Assembly (NCBI GenBank): GCA_016789705.1
Contig: JAEUQR010000001.1
Span: forward strand, 1 to 64,000
Source: Acidobacteriota bacterium
GTDB lineage: Bacteria > Acidobacteriota > Vicinamibacteria > Vicinamibacterales > UBA2999
Length of the DNA stretch: 64,000 nt
Reading direction: 5' to 3'
Each line of letters begins with the position of its first letter. The first letter of the stretch is position 1. This document shows, one piece after another, positions 16,991 through 25,839 of this stretch. The position numbers and the translations under genes were made by a program. Under the pieces are notes generated by a model. It did not search any database and was not told the DNA's origin. It saw nothing but the letters and a program-made list of their open reading frames with translations.

Positions 16991-18298
16991 CTACTTCTTG
17001 CCCGGTGGCGTCGGCTGCCGTAACGTGTACGAGGTCCGCGACCACACGTTCAGCCCTTCCCGCTTCACCTTCACTTCAATCTTCCGCGTGCGCTTCAGCG
17101 GGTCGGGGTTGCTCGAGTAGTAGCCCACGACGTAGTAGTCGCTCGTCTCGGCGTCGATCCGCTTCAGGCCCTTGTCGAAGTTGTTCTGGTTGACGATGGC
17201 GATGCCGCCGGTTTCCTCAGCCAGCACGCGCAGGCTGTCCTGCGTCTTGCGGATGTGCGTCTGGAAGTCGGTGGGGTCCACCGTTTCGTCGAGGTCCTGG
17301 CCCGCCACGAGACCGCGCGGGTCGATGGTGTAGAAGGTCGCGTTCGCCCGATTCGCCGATCGCGTCAGGTCGCCGAGTTCGCGCGCCAGATCGGCGTCCG
17401 AGAACTGCTGGCCCTGATTCATCGTGCGGTTGATTTCCTGGCCTTCCTCGCGCGTCTGCCCCATGCGGCCGCCGTAGATCGGGTCTTCGCCGAGGCGCTG
17501 GTTCTCGAAGGGGTTGAAGTCGAAGCCGTTGCTCACCCACACCACGGCCTTGCGGCGGTTGGTGATGCGTTCGAGCTGCGTGACGATGTCGCGCGCGGTC
17601 GAGAACGCCACCTGGGCGCGGTAACGTACTTCGGTGGGCCCCTGCGGGCCGTCCTGGCCCTGGATGATGTCGGACGGCTTGAGGCCGTTGCCGGTGATGC
17701 GCTTGATGGCTTCGTCGAGGATCTTGCGGTCGTAGGTGAGGTCGATGGCGAGCGACGACGGGCCCGTCGAGACGATGCCGAACATGTCGCCTTCGTGCAC
17801 GAGCGTGCGCGAGATCCGCTTGAACAGGTCGCGGATGCGCCCGGTGTTGCGGAAATCGAGGTGCAGGTCGTCGACGATGATGAGGAAGATGCGGCCGGCG
17901 GCGTCGTTGCGTGGGCGCGCCGTGGGCAGGATGATCCCTTCCTGCGGGGGCGGCGGCGGCGCCGCCTGGAGGTTGAGCACGCGGCCGCCGTGCACGAGCG
18001 TCATCGACGCCATTTCCTGCTTCACGCCGTCTTCGTAGATTTCGATCTCGTCTTTCGTCAGGTCGGCGATGAACTGATCGTTCCCGTCGCGGGCGATGAC
18101 GTCGGTCGTGACGAGATCGACCGCACTGCGGAACACGCCGTCGGGATTGGCCGGCCGCCCCGGCGGCGGCGCCGGCTGCGCGGGGGCGGCGGGTACCTGC
18201 CCCGCCGGCGCCTGACGGGCATCGAGCGTGGCGGACCAGCTGACCAGGCAGGCGAACGCGAGCCCGGCACCAAACGCGGCGAGGCGGCGGATTCTCAT
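16991..18298 (-). CDS. Exported VWFA-domain protein of Acidobacterial type
   Basis: A 435-residue secreted or periplasmic protein with a signal peptide (MRIRRLAAFGAGLAFACLVS ... LDARQ) and a Pro/Ala linker. FRSAVDLVTTDVIARDGNDQ and FIADLTKDEIEIYEDG open the VWFA-related Acidobacterial domain. The von Willebrand A fold follows with FLIIVDDLHLDF (DxxxxD-type metal site), and the C-terminal YYVVGYYSSNPDPLKRTRKI is characteristic of the family. Function is unknown; adhesion or matrix binding is often suggested. ATG 18298 is chosen because it starts the signal peptide and has TATACT 6 nt upstream. Confidence 0.85.
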   Translation of the reverse strand: MRIRRLAAFGAGLAFACLVSWSATLDARQAPAGQVPAAPAQPAPPPGRPANPDGVFRSAVDLVTTDVIARDGNDQFIADLTKDEIEIYEDGVKQEMASMTLVHGGRVLNLQAAPPPPPQEGIILPTARPRNDAAGRIFLIIVDDLHLDFRNTGRIRDLFKRISRTLVHEGDMFGIVSTGPSSLAIDLTYDRKILDEAIKRITGNGLKPSDIIQGQDGPQGPTEVRYRAQVAFSTARDIVTQLERITNRRKAVVWVSNGFDFNPFENQRLGEDPIYGGRMGQTREEGQEINRTMNQGQQFSDADLARELGDLTRSANRANATFYTIDPRGLVAGQDLDETVDPTDFQTHIRKTQDSLRVLAEETGGIAIVNQNNFDKGLKRIDAETSDYYVVGYYSSNPDPLKRTRKIEVKVKREGLNVWSRTSYTLRQPTPPGKK

Positions 18299-18304
18299 GG
18301 CCTC

Positions 18305-18310
18305 AGTATA
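18305..18310 (-). promoter_or_regulatory. -10 element (TATACT) of the VWFA gene
   Basis: TATACT on the minus strand ends 6 nt before ATG 18298, the arrangement expected for a leaderless mRNA. Confidence 0.55.
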
Positions 18311-18352
18311 GACGCACGGCCGGGCGCGCCGGCCGCACAAACCCCGGCGTGG

Positions 18353-19015
18353 TCAGGCGCCGTCGGCGGCGCGATCGAGTTCGGCCGTGATGGCGTCGAA
18401 GCCCGGTTGCACCGAGCTCATGCCGGCGAGCACCGCTTCAGGCGATTCCCAGCCGTCGGGGTCGAGCCGGGCGAGACGATCGCGCCAGCCGGCCTTCACG
18501 GCCGGATCGGCCGCGGTCGCCTCGATGCGCTCGGCCAAGGCGGTGAACTGCTCGCGCAGGCTGGCCGCAATGCCGCGGCCGAGCAGTTCGCTCAGCAGAT
18601 CCGGGCCGTGGTCATCGGCGATGACGGGTGGCGGCGGCGCGGCCGCCTGTGGCGCATCGCTCGCCTGCGGCGCGGGCATTGGCGCCGGACCTGGCCCGGC
18701 CTCGGGCTGGAGCGTGAGGTCGTCGTCGGCGTCGGGGCGCCGCGGCTTCCGCTTGCGCGGCGGGATCGGCGCTTCCACTTCGACCGGCGTCATTGAGCCC
18801 ACATCGAGGATGTAGGGCCAGTCGAAATCGATGTGCGGGTACTGCTCTTCGAGCGCCCGCATGGCCGCGTCGTCGAGCGCCGGCCGGCCGACCTTCACAC
18901 CTGGCACCGTGCGGTACCAGTAGAGGATCTTCGGGCGTTCGCCCGGCGCGGCGACGTGGAGCAGGAACGTGTGCTCCACGCCCCGCCGATCGGCGGTGAG
19001 TCGCAGGTACGGCAC
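18353..19015 (-). CDS. Conserved hypothetical protein
   Basis: I do not recognise this 220-residue protein. The N-terminal 85 residues look like a compact domain (VEHTFLLHVAAPGERPKILY, VGRPALDDAAMRALEEQYPH, DWPYILDVGSM). A Pro/Ala/Asp-rich linker follows, then a helical C-terminal region (LLSELLGRGIAASLREQFTA). The start is GTG 19015, only 6 nt after the stop of the nuclease-fold gene, so the two are almost certainly one transcript and may act together. Confidence 0.65.
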   Translation of the reverse strand: MPYLRLTADRRGVEHTFLLHVAAPGERPKILYWYRTVPGVKVGRPALDDAAMRALEEQYPHIDFDWPYILDVGSMTPVEVEAPIPPRKRKPRRPDADDDLTLQPEAGPGPAPMPAPQASDAPQAAAPPPPVIADDHGPDLLSELLGRGIAASLREQFTALAERIEATAADPAVKAGWRDRLARLDPDGWESPEAVLAGMSSVQPGFDAITAELDRAADGA

Positions 19016-19021
19016 GCGCGA

Positions 19022-20149
19022 CTAGCGCCGCTTTCCGGCCGCGGAACGAGCCACAGCCTTGGCGGGCGCTGCCTTTTTCGCGACGGGCTTCGCGGGAGCC
19101 TTCGGTGCCGGCTTCGCCGGCGCGGCACTCTTCGGCGCGGGCTTCGACGTGGACTTGACCGGCAACGCCGCCTTGGCGGCCGGCTTCGCCACGGGCTTCA
19201 CCGCAGCCTTGGCAGACGCTGCCGGCTTTGCGGCCGGAGCCGCTTTGGCCGGAGCGGCCTTGGCGGCAACCACCTTGGCCGGAGGTGCCTGAGCGGGCCT
19301 CGCCGCCTTCGCAGGTGCGGGTGCGGCCACGGGCGCCGGCTTCTTGCCGCTCGCCACCACGGACTTCACGGGTGCGGCCGGTACGGCAGGCGCGACCGCC
19401 ACCTTGCCCTTGGCCGCCACGGGGGCGGGGGCCACCGGCTTGGTCGCCGGTTTCGCGGCGGAAGCGGCCGAAGCGACGGGGGCCGCCACCGGCGCCGGCT
19501 GCGCGGCGGCGTGTTTGGCCGCGGAGGCCTTGGCGGCGGCCACGAACTTCCCGAACGACGCCTTCTGGGCGGCCGTTCGCATCGGGGCCTTCGACTCCGC
19601 TCCGCTGCGCACGGGTGCAGGCGGCGGGGGTGGCGGCGGCGGTGGCGGCGGCGGTGGCGGCGGGGCCACCTTCAGCTTCGGCGTACCCGAGAGGCCGGTC
19701 TTCCTCGCCGCGGCGAGCGCCGCGTCGGGCGCCTTCTGCACGAGCGTGAAACGCACCTGATCGAGATTCGTGTGATACGTCCAGAGTTCCGCCACCGTGA
19801 CGTTGTGATCGCGGCACAACCGGCGCACGGTGTCGAGCGTATTGGGCGGCACGTAGAGGTGGAACGGCACCCGCAGCTTGCTGAAGGGGCCCCACTGGGC
19901 CAGCGCCTCGAGCGAATTGACCGACTCGCCCGTTTCCACTTCGACGACGCCCTCGAGCTTGCGCGCCTTGTCGGGGGTGACGAGGATCAGATCGGGCACG
20001 AATTCCGCCGTGCCGATGACGATCGACGTCGGAGGTTCGTTGCTGAGGTTCGTGACCGGGTCGTGCTTCTTCTGGTAGCGCGCCTGGAGCAGTCGGATGA
20101 TTCGATCGTGCTCGAGCTGTTCGCGCACGGGCCGGACGAGGATGGGCAC
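19022..20149 (-). CDS. Nuclease-fold-like domain fused to a histone H1-like basic tail
   Basis: A 375-residue protein in two distinct parts. Residues 1 to about 135 contain EFVPDLILV and GVVEVETGESVN, an acidic strand pattern (D...ExE) like the PD-(D/E)xK nuclease fold, which is my inference. Then come a run of about 16 prolines and some 200 residues made almost only of Ala, Lys, Pro and Val (PAKAAPAAKPAASAKAAVKP style), resembling histone H1-like and AlgP-type bacterial tails that bind DNA non-specifically. The start is GTG 20149 behind GGAGGC. The frame opens further upstream, but that part reads as antisense to arginase and its promoter. It is followed by the 220-residue hypothetical gene. 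Confidence 0.65.
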   Translation of the reverse strand: MPILVRPVREQLEHDRIIRLLQARYQKKHDPVTNLSNEPPTSIVIGTAEFVPDLILVTPDKARKLEGVVEVETGESVNSLEALAQWGPFSKLRVPFHLYVPPNTLDTVRRLCRDHNVTVAELWTYHTNLDQVRFTLVQKAPDAALAAARKTGLSGTPKLKVAPPPPPPPPPPPPPPPAPVRSGAESKAPMRTAAQKASFGKFVAAAKASAAKHAAAQPAPVAAPVASAASAAKPATKPVAPAPVAAKGKVAVAPAVPAAPVKSVVASGKKPAPVAAPAPAKAARPAQAPPAKVVAAKAAPAKAAPAAKPAASAKAAVKPVAKPAAKAALPVKSTSKPAPKSAAPAKPAPKAPAKPVAKKAAPAKAVARSAAGKRR

Positions 20150-20263
20150 GATGCCTCCGCGGCAGTCGCTACGGTGTAGCGGTTGAAAAACAAACCCCAT
20201 AATATAGCACGCTGATGCGTCGGTGGCCCCACATCGTGGGCACCCGATTCCGGGACGTCCCGG

Positions 20264-20269
20264 TACAAT
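20264..20269 (+). promoter_or_regulatory. -10 element (TACAAT) of the arginase gene
   Basis: TACAAT ends 7 nt before ATG 20277, giving an expected leaderless or near-leaderless mRNA and fixing the start codon. Confidence 0.55.
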
Positions 20270-20276
20270 CGGGCGG

Positions 20277-21185
20277 ATGAAGCCCGCGCACCTCATTGGC
20301 GTCCCCCTGGACCTCGGCGGCAACCGCCGTGGCGTCGACATGGGCCCTTCGGCCATCCGGATTTCGAGCCTTGCCGAGCATCTGGGCGCCCTCGGCATCC
20401 AGGTCACCGACAAAGGCGACATCGCCACTCCGCTGCCGGAAACGAAGGGCCCGGGCGATCCCCGCAAGCGCTACGTCAAGGAGATCGCGAAGGTCTGCCA
20501 GAAGCTGTACCAGACCGCCCTGGCGTCACTCCACGAAGGCGCGCTGCCGATCGTGCTCGGTGGTGACCACTCGCTCGGCGCCGGCTCGGTCGCGGCGAGC
20601 GCCGCCTGGCTCAAGGCTCAGGGACAGCCGGTCGGCGTGATTTGGGTAGATGCCCATGCGGACATCAACTCGCCGTCCACGTCGCCCTCGGGCAACGTGC
20701 ACGGCATGCCGCTGGCTGCCCTGCTCGGACGCGAACCGGCCGAACTGGCCAGGATCTCGGGCCCCGACGCCGCCATCCGTCCGGAGCATACGGTGCTCGT
20801 CGGCATCCGCAATCTCGACGACCGCGAGAAAGAGATCGTGAAGGCGTCGGGCGTGCACGCCTTCACGATGAAGGACATCGACCGGCTCGGTATTGCCGAG
20901 GTGATGGACCGCGCGCTGGCCGCCGCCTCGAACGGCACGGGCGGCGTGCATGTCTCCTTCGACCTCGATGTCTGCGACCCGACGATCGCCCCGGGCGTGG
21001 GCACACCCGTCAAGGGTGGCCTCGACTATCGCGAGGCCCATTTCGTGATGGAAGCGGTGGCCGAATCCGGCCGCCTCATCGCCCTCGATCTGGTCGAGGT
21101 GAATCCGGCGCTCGACGTGCGCAATGCAACGGCGGAGCTGGCGACAGAACTCGCCCTGTCGGCCTTCGGGAAGCGGATTCTCTAA
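20277..21185 (+). CDS. Arginase
   Basis: Hydrolyses arginine to ornithine and urea with a binuclear manganese centre. The 302-residue product has all ureohydrolase signatures: GGDHSLGAGSV, WVDAHADINSPSTSPSGNVH with the DxHxD ligands and the SxxxxxVHGMP loop typical of true arginases, and SFDLDVCDPTIAPGVGTPV with the SxDxDxxDP ligands. The N-terminal HLIGVPLDLGGNRRGVDMGP matches bacterial RocF-type arginase more than agmatinase. No arginine transport or ornithine gene is adjacent. Confidence 0.92.
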   Translation: MKPAHLIGVPLDLGGNRRGVDMGPSAIRISSLAEHLGALGIQVTDKGDIATPLPETKGPGDPRKRYVKEIAKVCQKLYQTALASLHEGALPIVLGGDHSLGAGSVAASAAWLKAQGQPVGVIWVDAHADINSPSTSPSGNVHGMPLAALLGREPAELARISGPDAAIRPEHTVLVGIRNLDDREKEIVKASGVHAFTMKDIDRLGIAEVMDRALAAASNGTGGVHVSFDLDVCDPTIAPGVGTPVKGGLDYREAHFVMEAVAESGRLIALDLVEVNPALDVRNATAELATELALSAFGKRIL

Positions 21186-21221
21186 CGCGGATGGCGGCCC
21201 GGGGAACCACGGGCCGGGTGC

Positions 21222-21227
21222 TATAGT
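21222..21227 (+). promoter_or_regulatory. -10 element (TATAGT) of the DUF2911 gene
   Basis: TATAGT lies 67 nt before GTG 21295 and would give a leader of about 60 nt with an AAGGAG site at 21282-21287. Confidence 0.45.
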
Positions 21228-21294
21228 CCAAGGGTTGTTCGCCCCGGCGCCGTCGTGCCGGAACACGTCGGTCAGTCCCTCAAGGAGCAGTCCA

Positions 21295-21831
21295 GTGATT
21301 CATCGTCGAGCCCTCGTGGCGTCGGCCCTCGTGGCCGCCCTCGCCGTGCCCGCCGGCCTCGTGGCCGCCCAGCAGAAGCGCGCCAGCCCGCACGAAACCG
21401 TCAAGGCCACGATCGATGGCGCGAACGTCAGCGTCACCTACGGCCGCCCATACATGAAGGGCCGCAAGATCTTCGGCGGCATCGTGCCCTACGGTCAGGT
21501 GTGGCGCACCGGCGCCGACGAGGCCACCATCCTCGACACCGACAAGGCGCTGATGTTCGGCGCGCTGCACGTGAACCCCGGCAAGGTCTCGCTCTACTCG
21601 CTCATCACCGACAAGACCTGGACGCTCGTACTCAACAAGCAGACCGGCCAGTGGGGCACCGAGTACACGCAGGGTCAGGACCTGGGCCGCGTGCCGATGC
21701 GTGTCGAGACCCTCTCGACGCCGGTCGAGCAGTTCACCATCACGATTGAGAAGAACCCGGCCGGTAAGGGCGGCCGCCTCATCATGCAGTGGGAAACCAC
21801 CAAGGCGACGCTCGCGTTCGAGGCCATGTAA
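21295..21831 (+). CDS. Exported DUF2911 family protein
   Basis: A 178-residue protein with a signal peptide (HRRALVASALVAALAVPAGL, cut near VAAQ). The DUF2911 domain has VKATIDGANVSVTYGRPYMK, GGIVPYGQVWRTGADEATIL, and a C-terminal LIMQWETTKATLAFE strand. The family is common in Bacteroidota and Acidobacteriota and has no known activity. The GTG start follows AAGGAG with 7-nt spacing. The ORF is open further upstream, but that part overlaps arginase. Confidence 0.85.
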   Translation: MIHRRALVASALVAALAVPAGLVAAQQKRASPHETVKATIDGANVSVTYGRPYMKGRKIFGGIVPYGQVWRTGADEATILDTDKALMFGALHVNPGKVSLYSLITDKTWTLVLNKQTGQWGTEYTQGQDLGRVPMRVETLSTPVEQFTITIEKNPAGKGGRLIMQWETTKATLAFEAM

Positions 21832-21840
21832 GTCGTTCAG

Positions 21841-21875
21841 GGAGCGGCAAGGGCCCCTGCGGGTCTTGCCGCTCC
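21841..21875 (+). terminator. Hairpin terminator after the DUF2911 gene
   Basis: GGAGCGGCAAG and CTTGCCGCTCC form a perfect 11-bp stem 9 nt after the stop codon. No T-run follows, so it may be a weak terminator or an mRNA 3'-end stabiliser. Confidence 0.6.
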
Positions 21876-21906
21876 GCGCATTGCGGCACAAGATAGCCCC
21901 CGCCGC

Positions 21907-22773
21907 ATGCTGTCTCCCATCCCCCTCCTGCTCTCGGGCCTCGCGCTCGTCACTCTGTGGTTCGTCGTCGCATGGTGGCAGAGCGCGCGGCGCGGACATC
22001 CGCACGGCTGGCCCTCCCCCCTGCAGCTCGCCATCGGCGCCGTGGGCCTTTTCTTCGACACCCTCGGCATCGGTAACTACGCGCCGACCACGGCGACGTT
22101 CCGGTTCACGAAGATGGTGCGCGACGAGTGGATTCCCGGCACCCTCAACGTGGGCTCGTCGGTGCCGGTGGCGCTCGAGGCGTTCGCGTTCGTCACGGCG
22201 ATTGCCGTCGATCCGCTCACGCTGGCGCTGATGGTGCCGGTAGGCGCGCTCGGCGGCTACGTGGGCGCCGGGATCGTGTCGCGGCTGCCGCGGCGCCGCG
22301 TGCAGCTCGGCATGGCGATCGCGCTCGTGGTGGGCGCGGTCTTCATGACCGTCACGAACCTGCAGTGGGTTCCGGGCGGCGGTGACGCCATCGGCTTCTC
22401 GGGACCGACGCTCATCGCCGCGACGCTCCTCAACTTCGGCTTCTGCGCACTGAACGCCCTCGGCATCGGCAGCTACGCGCCGAGCCTCATCGTGTTCAGC
22501 CTGCTCGGCATGAGTCCGCGTTCGGCTTTCCCCATCATGATGGGCTCGGCCGCCTACGGGCTGCCGCTTGCGGGCATCAAGTTCGCGCGCACCGACAAAT
22601 ACGACGGATGCGCGGCCCTGGGCATGGCGCTCGGCGGCATCCCCGGCGTGCTCGTGGCGGCGTACGTGGTGAAGTCGCTGCCGCTCGAGGCGATCCGCTG
22701 GTTGGTCGTGATCGTCGTGCTCTACGCGGGGGTGTCGCTGCTCAGGACGGCGACAGCGAAGCAGGACGCGTAG
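21907..22773 (+). CDS. TauE/SafE (TSUP) family transporter
   Basis: A 288-residue inner-membrane protein with about 8 hydrophobic segments. The two TSUP repeats are visible: AIGAVGLFFDTLGIGNYAPT in the first and LLNFGFCALNALGIGSYAPS in the second, each with the GIGxYAP motif. The family exports or imports sulfite, sulfonates or other small organosulfur anions; the substrate here is not determined. A second TSUP gene is at 38924, but the two are not close paralogues. The gene follows the DUF2911 hairpin and probably has its own promoter. Confidence 0.8.
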   Translation: MLSPIPLLLSGLALVTLWFVVAWWQSARRGHPHGWPSPLQLAIGAVGLFFDTLGIGNYAPTTATFRFTKMVRDEWIPGTLNVGSSVPVALEAFAFVTAIAVDPLTLALMVPVGALGGYVGAGIVSRLPRRRVQLGMAIALVVGAVFMTVTNLQWVPGGGDAIGFSGPTLIAATLLNFGFCALNALGIGSYAPSLIVFSLLGMSPRSAFPIMMGSAAYGLPLAGIKFARTDKYDGCAALGMALGGIPGVLVAAYVVKSLPLEAIRWLVVIVVLYAGVSLLRTATAKQDA

Positions 22774-22992
22774 CCGGCGGTCACTCGCACCTCTCGGCGG
22801 CTTGTCCCTGTCCAAAGCGCTTCTGGGGGCGCCTATCCCCTAGCCCTGGTGTCACCCGCACTTCCGGTGCGAGTGTCGGATCCATGAACGCCGGGCTCAG
22901 AGTCGCCGCCAATCGGATGGGGCCAGCCCGAACGACACAGGGGGCAGCGTAAGAACGAGCAGACAGCCGGGCGAAGACGGGGGCGCGAGACG

Positions 22993-23067
22993 TGGTGGGC
23001 CGCGTGGGGATCGAACCCACGACCACCTGATTAAAAGTCAGATGCTCTACCACTGAGCTAGCGGCCC
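22993..23067 (-). tRNA. tRNA-Lys (anticodon TTT)
   Basis: On the minus strand the acceptor stem GGGCCGC pairs with GCGGCCC. The D arm is GCTCAGTGGTAGAGC, the anticodon arm CTGACTTTTAATCAG has anticodon TTT, and the T arm is CGTGGGTTCGATCCCCACG. CCA is encoded. The 219-bp spacer before it (22774-22992) holds a 10-bp inverted repeat (22782-22791 and 22866-22875) and no gene that I recognise. Confidence 0.97.
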
Positions 23068-23132
23068 GCGTCTTCAATTCTACCCGGTCCGCAGGCAGAC
23101 CGCCCGCGCGGTGTGGAATCGAGGGCGCGGCG

Positions 23133-23633
23133 CTACTCGTCGGCCACCCAGAGATACACGGCGGTCGTGCCGAGTCCCACGAGTACGAGGGCTCCTGCCA
23201 CCACGACGAGCGTCGGGACGCGCGCGGCGAGATCCACGGCCGGCAGCGCCGCCGGCACGGTGGCCGTGACGCGGCTTGCGACCGAGGCCGCCGCGCCGCT
23301 CAGCACCGGGCCCACCTGTCCCAGGGCCGTGAGCACGACGCCCACGCCGCAGGCCGCCGCGATCCCCTGCAGCCACACCACGGGACGCGCCGCGGCCTGC
23401 TCGCGTTCGAGGCGCGCGCGCACGGCCAGGCGCCACCACATCTGCGCCGCCGAGGGCACGTGGACCTCGGCGCCGCGGTCGGCCTCGAGCAGCAGTTCGG
23501 CGACCGCGACCGCCTCGCGGCACTCGGCGCAGTCCGCCACGTGGGCGCGAAGGCCGGGCTCGCAGGCGTCAGGCCAGCGGCCGGCCCGCACGAGCGCGGC
23601 CACTTCGAACTCATGCCGGCACTCGGGCACCAT
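23133..23633 (-). CDS. Anti-sigma factor with zinc-finger (ZAS) motif
   Basis: A 166-residue membrane-linked anti-sigma factor for the ECF sigma factor encoded just upstream. The N-terminal domain holds HVADCAEC, the HxxxCxxC zinc-binding anti-sigma motif. A hydrophobic helix follows (VWLQGIAAACGVGVVLTAL), and a second at the C-terminus (LVVVAGALVLVGLG). Its ATG overlaps the sigma stop codon (TGATG), so translation is coupled. By family analogy it would hold the sigma factor at the membrane until a signal releases it. Confidence 0.75.
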   Translation of the reverse strand: MVPECRHEFEVAALVRAGRWPDACEPGLRAHVADCAECREAVAVAELLLEADRGAEVHVPSAAQMWWRLAVRARLEREQAAARPVVWLQGIAAACGVGVVLTALGQVGPVLSGAAASVASRVTATVPAALPAVDLAARVPTLVVVAGALVLVGLGTTAVYLWVADE

Positions 23634-24214
23634 CACGCGCCTCCCCGGGCCCGGGCATCGGGCCCCAGCAGGTCCAGCAGGCGCCGCTTCGCGCGGTGCA
23701 GCAGCGTCTTCAGGCTGGCCCGCTTCACGCCGTGCGTCGCGGCGATTTCCTCGTGGCTGCAGCCCTGCACGTACGCCAGCCACAGCAGGCTGCGTTCGCG
23801 GGCCGAGAGCTGCGTGAGCGCGCGCTGCAGGTCGAGCCTGTCGGCCGCCCGCTCCGCCCCGCGTTCGCTGGCGCCGTCCACCAGCGCGTCGTCCGCGGCG
23901 ATGGCCGTCACCGGCTCGGTGCCGTGCCGCCGCTTCGTGTCGCGCACCAGATTCGCGGCCACGCGGAACAGGTAGTGCCGGCGGTGGTCATCGCTCTCGA
24001 ACACCGTGCCCGAGCGCAGTACGCGGTAGTACGTCTCGTGCAGCAGGTCGTCGGCCAGGCGAGCATCACCCGACGTGCGGGCGAGATACAGCCACAGCGG
24101 CCGCGACGTGCGCTCGTAGAACGCACCAAACCCGTCTTCGTCCATCTGGAACGCCTGCTCGGCGCTGGCGCCAAGGTCCAGCCGGTCGAGCGCCGTCACG
24201 CGCGCGTCACTCAT
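23633..24214 (-). CDS. ECF-type RNA polymerase sigma factor
   Basis: A 193-residue group IV sigma factor. Region 2 is visible as FGAFYERTSRPLWLYLARTS then LADDLLHETYYRVLR, where -10 recognition occurs. Region 4 is LTQLSARERSLLWLAYVQGC then SHEEIAATHGVKRASLKTLL, the -35 helix-turn-helix. No regions 1 or 3 are present, as expected. The start overlaps the end of the membrane protein gene by 8 nt and the stop overlaps the anti-sigma start, making a three-gene operon. Confidence 0.9.
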   Translation of the reverse strand: MSDARVTALDRLDLGASAEQAFQMDEDGFGAFYERTSRPLWLYLARTSGDARLADDLLHETYYRVLRSGTVFESDDHRRHYLFRVAANLVRDTKRRHGTEPVTAIAADDALVDGASERGAERAADRLDLQRALTQLSARERSLLWLAYVQGCSHEEIAATHGVKRASLKTLLHRAKRRLLDLLGPDARARGGA

Positions 24215-25064
24215 GCTGCGCCCGCGCGTCGCCCCCGATGAGCCCGTGCCGTGTCGAGATGGTGTACGACGCTCCTGCGGAGACGATGAAGCCGAGGCCG
24301 AGGGTGAGCGCCAGCGTGCTGATGATCGAGAGCCCCTGCGCCGCTTCCGCGAGCGACGTGCGGCCGAGCATCCAGAACCCGAGGCCCACCGCGCAGAGCA
24401 CGATGCCCGCCTGCAGTGACCACATCACGCGCGTGAGGGCGGCGGCGCTGGGCCTGGCGGCGCCGCCCATCTCGATGGGCGCCGAATCGAGGAACCGCCG
24501 TCCGGACGGGCTCTGGATGTAGGCGAGCAGATCGTCGTGTGACGACAGCCGGTCGAGCACCTTGCTGTGCACGTCGACCTGCACCTTCGAGAGCCGCAGC
24601 CACCGCCGGTGGTCGATGATCGTCCGCACCACCCACACGAAGAAGCCGATGACCGAGCTGATGATGACGAAGACGCCGATGCCTTCGACGACCTCTTCGG
24701 CCATCCGCATCGCGCGGCCGTTCGGTTCGGCGTCTTCCGTGTCGGGCGTCCCGATGAAGTAGGCCGGGTTGAGCGCGACCTGTGGATGCGATTGCAGGAA
24801 CGCGGCAAGTCGCGGGTACGGCGCCAGGTAGTCGGTGCGCGTCAGGAGCGAGGGGTCGTGGCGCAGCACGGCGGCCACGGCCGGCGGCAGTTCCCGCAGG
24901 ATCTCCTGCAGGTCCTGGCGGGTCTCGTTGGCGGTCAGGGGCTCCGTCGTGGCCACGACCGGCGCGGGCGTGACCACGGCGGGCGTGGCAGACTGTGCGG
25001 CCGCCACCGGGCTGGCGGCGAGGCACGGAATCAGGGCGAAGGCGGCAAGGCGCGTCATACCCAT
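24207..25064 (-). CDS. Membrane protein of the sigma-factor operon
   Basis: I do not recognise the family of this 285-residue protein. A signal peptide (MTRLAAFALIPCLAASPVAA) is followed by a periplasmic region of about 100 residues. Next comes a transmembrane helix (GIGVFVIISSVIGFFVWVV), a cytoplasmic stretch with RTIIDHRRWLRLSKVQ and LSSHDDLLAYIQSPSGRRFL, and two more helices near the C-terminus. As the first gene of an ECF sigma/anti-sigma operon it could sense or transmit the signal (inference). ATG 25064 or the ATG two codons later may start it. Confidence 0.65.
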   Translation of the reverse strand: MGMTRLAAFALIPCLAASPVAAAQSATPAVVTPAPVVATTEPLTANETRQDLQEILRELPPAVAAVLRHDPSLLTRTDYLAPYPRLAAFLQSHPQVALNPAYFIGTPDTEDAEPNGRAMRMAEEVVEGIGVFVIISSVIGFFVWVVRTIIDHRRWLRLSKVQVDVHSKVLDRLSSHDDLLAYIQSPSGRRFLDSAPIEMGGAARPSAAALTRVMWSLQAGIVLCAVGLGFWMLGRTSLAEAAQGLSIISTLALTLGLGFIVSAGASYTISTRHGLIGGDARAQHE

Positions 25065-25098
25065 CCAATACGCAGCCGGCGCCGGAAGGTTAACTGTC

Positions 25099-25839
25099 TC
25101 AGACAGCGGGGCCTTTCAGGTCGAGCAGGCGGCGGGTGGCCTCGTGCGCGGGTGTCGTGAGTACCACTGCCGGGTCGCCCTCCTCCACCACACGCCCGTC
25201 GGCCAACACGACCACACGCGTCGCGAAGTCGCGGACGAAGTCGTCATCGTGACAGGTGAGCAGCAGGCTCCGGCCCTTGCCCGTCAACTGCCGCAGCGTC
25301 TGCCCGAGCTCGCCACGGCGCGCCGGGTCGAGGGATGCCGTGGGCTCATCCATGAGCAGCAGCCGCGGATCGGCGGCGAGCGCCCGGGCGATGGCGACAC
25401 GTTGCGCTTCCCCGCCGGAGAGTTCGCGCGGCAGCGCCTGTTCGCGATGGCCGACGCCCAGTTCGGCCAGCAGCGCACGCGCCCGCGTGGCCGCCTCGCT
25501 GGCCGGTGTGCCGTAGACGTGCATCGGCGCGAGACAGATGTTCTCGATCGCCGTCAGATGATCCCAGAGGCAGTGGAACTGGAAGACCATGCCGACCTTG
25601 CGGTGCAGGTCGCCCAGATGCCGCGCCGACCCGTCGAGCACGAGGCCGTCCACTTCGATACGGCCGTCGGCGAACGTCTCGAGCCCGGCGATCGCGCGCA
25701 GCACCGTGGTCTTGCCGGACCCGGAAAGGCCCATGAGCGCCACGAGTTCACCCGGGTACACCGCCAGATCGACACCACGCAGGATGTGGCGCGCGCCACG
25801 CGCCAGCTCCACCCCGCGCACACCGAGCACCGGCGTCAT
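25099..25839 (-). CDS. Polar amino acid ABC transporter, ATP-binding protein
   Basis: A 246-residue cytoplasmic ATPase that powers amino acid uptake. Walker [11 protein letters not shown]-loop [20 protein letters not shown], signature LSGGEAQR, Walker [13 protein letters not shown] and the switch His in TCHDDDF are all visible. It resembles GlnQ/HisP. ATG 25839 is selected because it overlaps the upstream gene's stop by 4 nt (ATGA) and starts the conserved domain. Confidence 0.9.
   Translation of the reverse strand: MTPVLGVRGVELARGARHILRGVDLAVYPGELVALMGLSGSGKTTVLRAIAGLETFADGRIEVDGLVLDGSARHLGDLHRKVGMVFQFHCLWDHLTAIENICLAPMHVYGTPASEAATRARALLAELGVGHREQALPRELSGGEAQRVAIARALAADPRLLLMDEPTASLDPARRGELGQTLRQLTGKGRSLLLTCHDDDFVRDFATRVVVLADGRVVEEGDPAVVLTTPAHEATRRLLDLKGPAV

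Noticed and set aside
19620-19670. GGC/GGT repeat tract
   Set aside because: It simply encodes the proline run of the histone-like protein on the minus strand and is not a separate repeat element.
22781-23077. Open frame across tRNA-Lys
   Set aside because: It reads through the tRNA on its own strand and is a frequent false ORF at tRNA loci.
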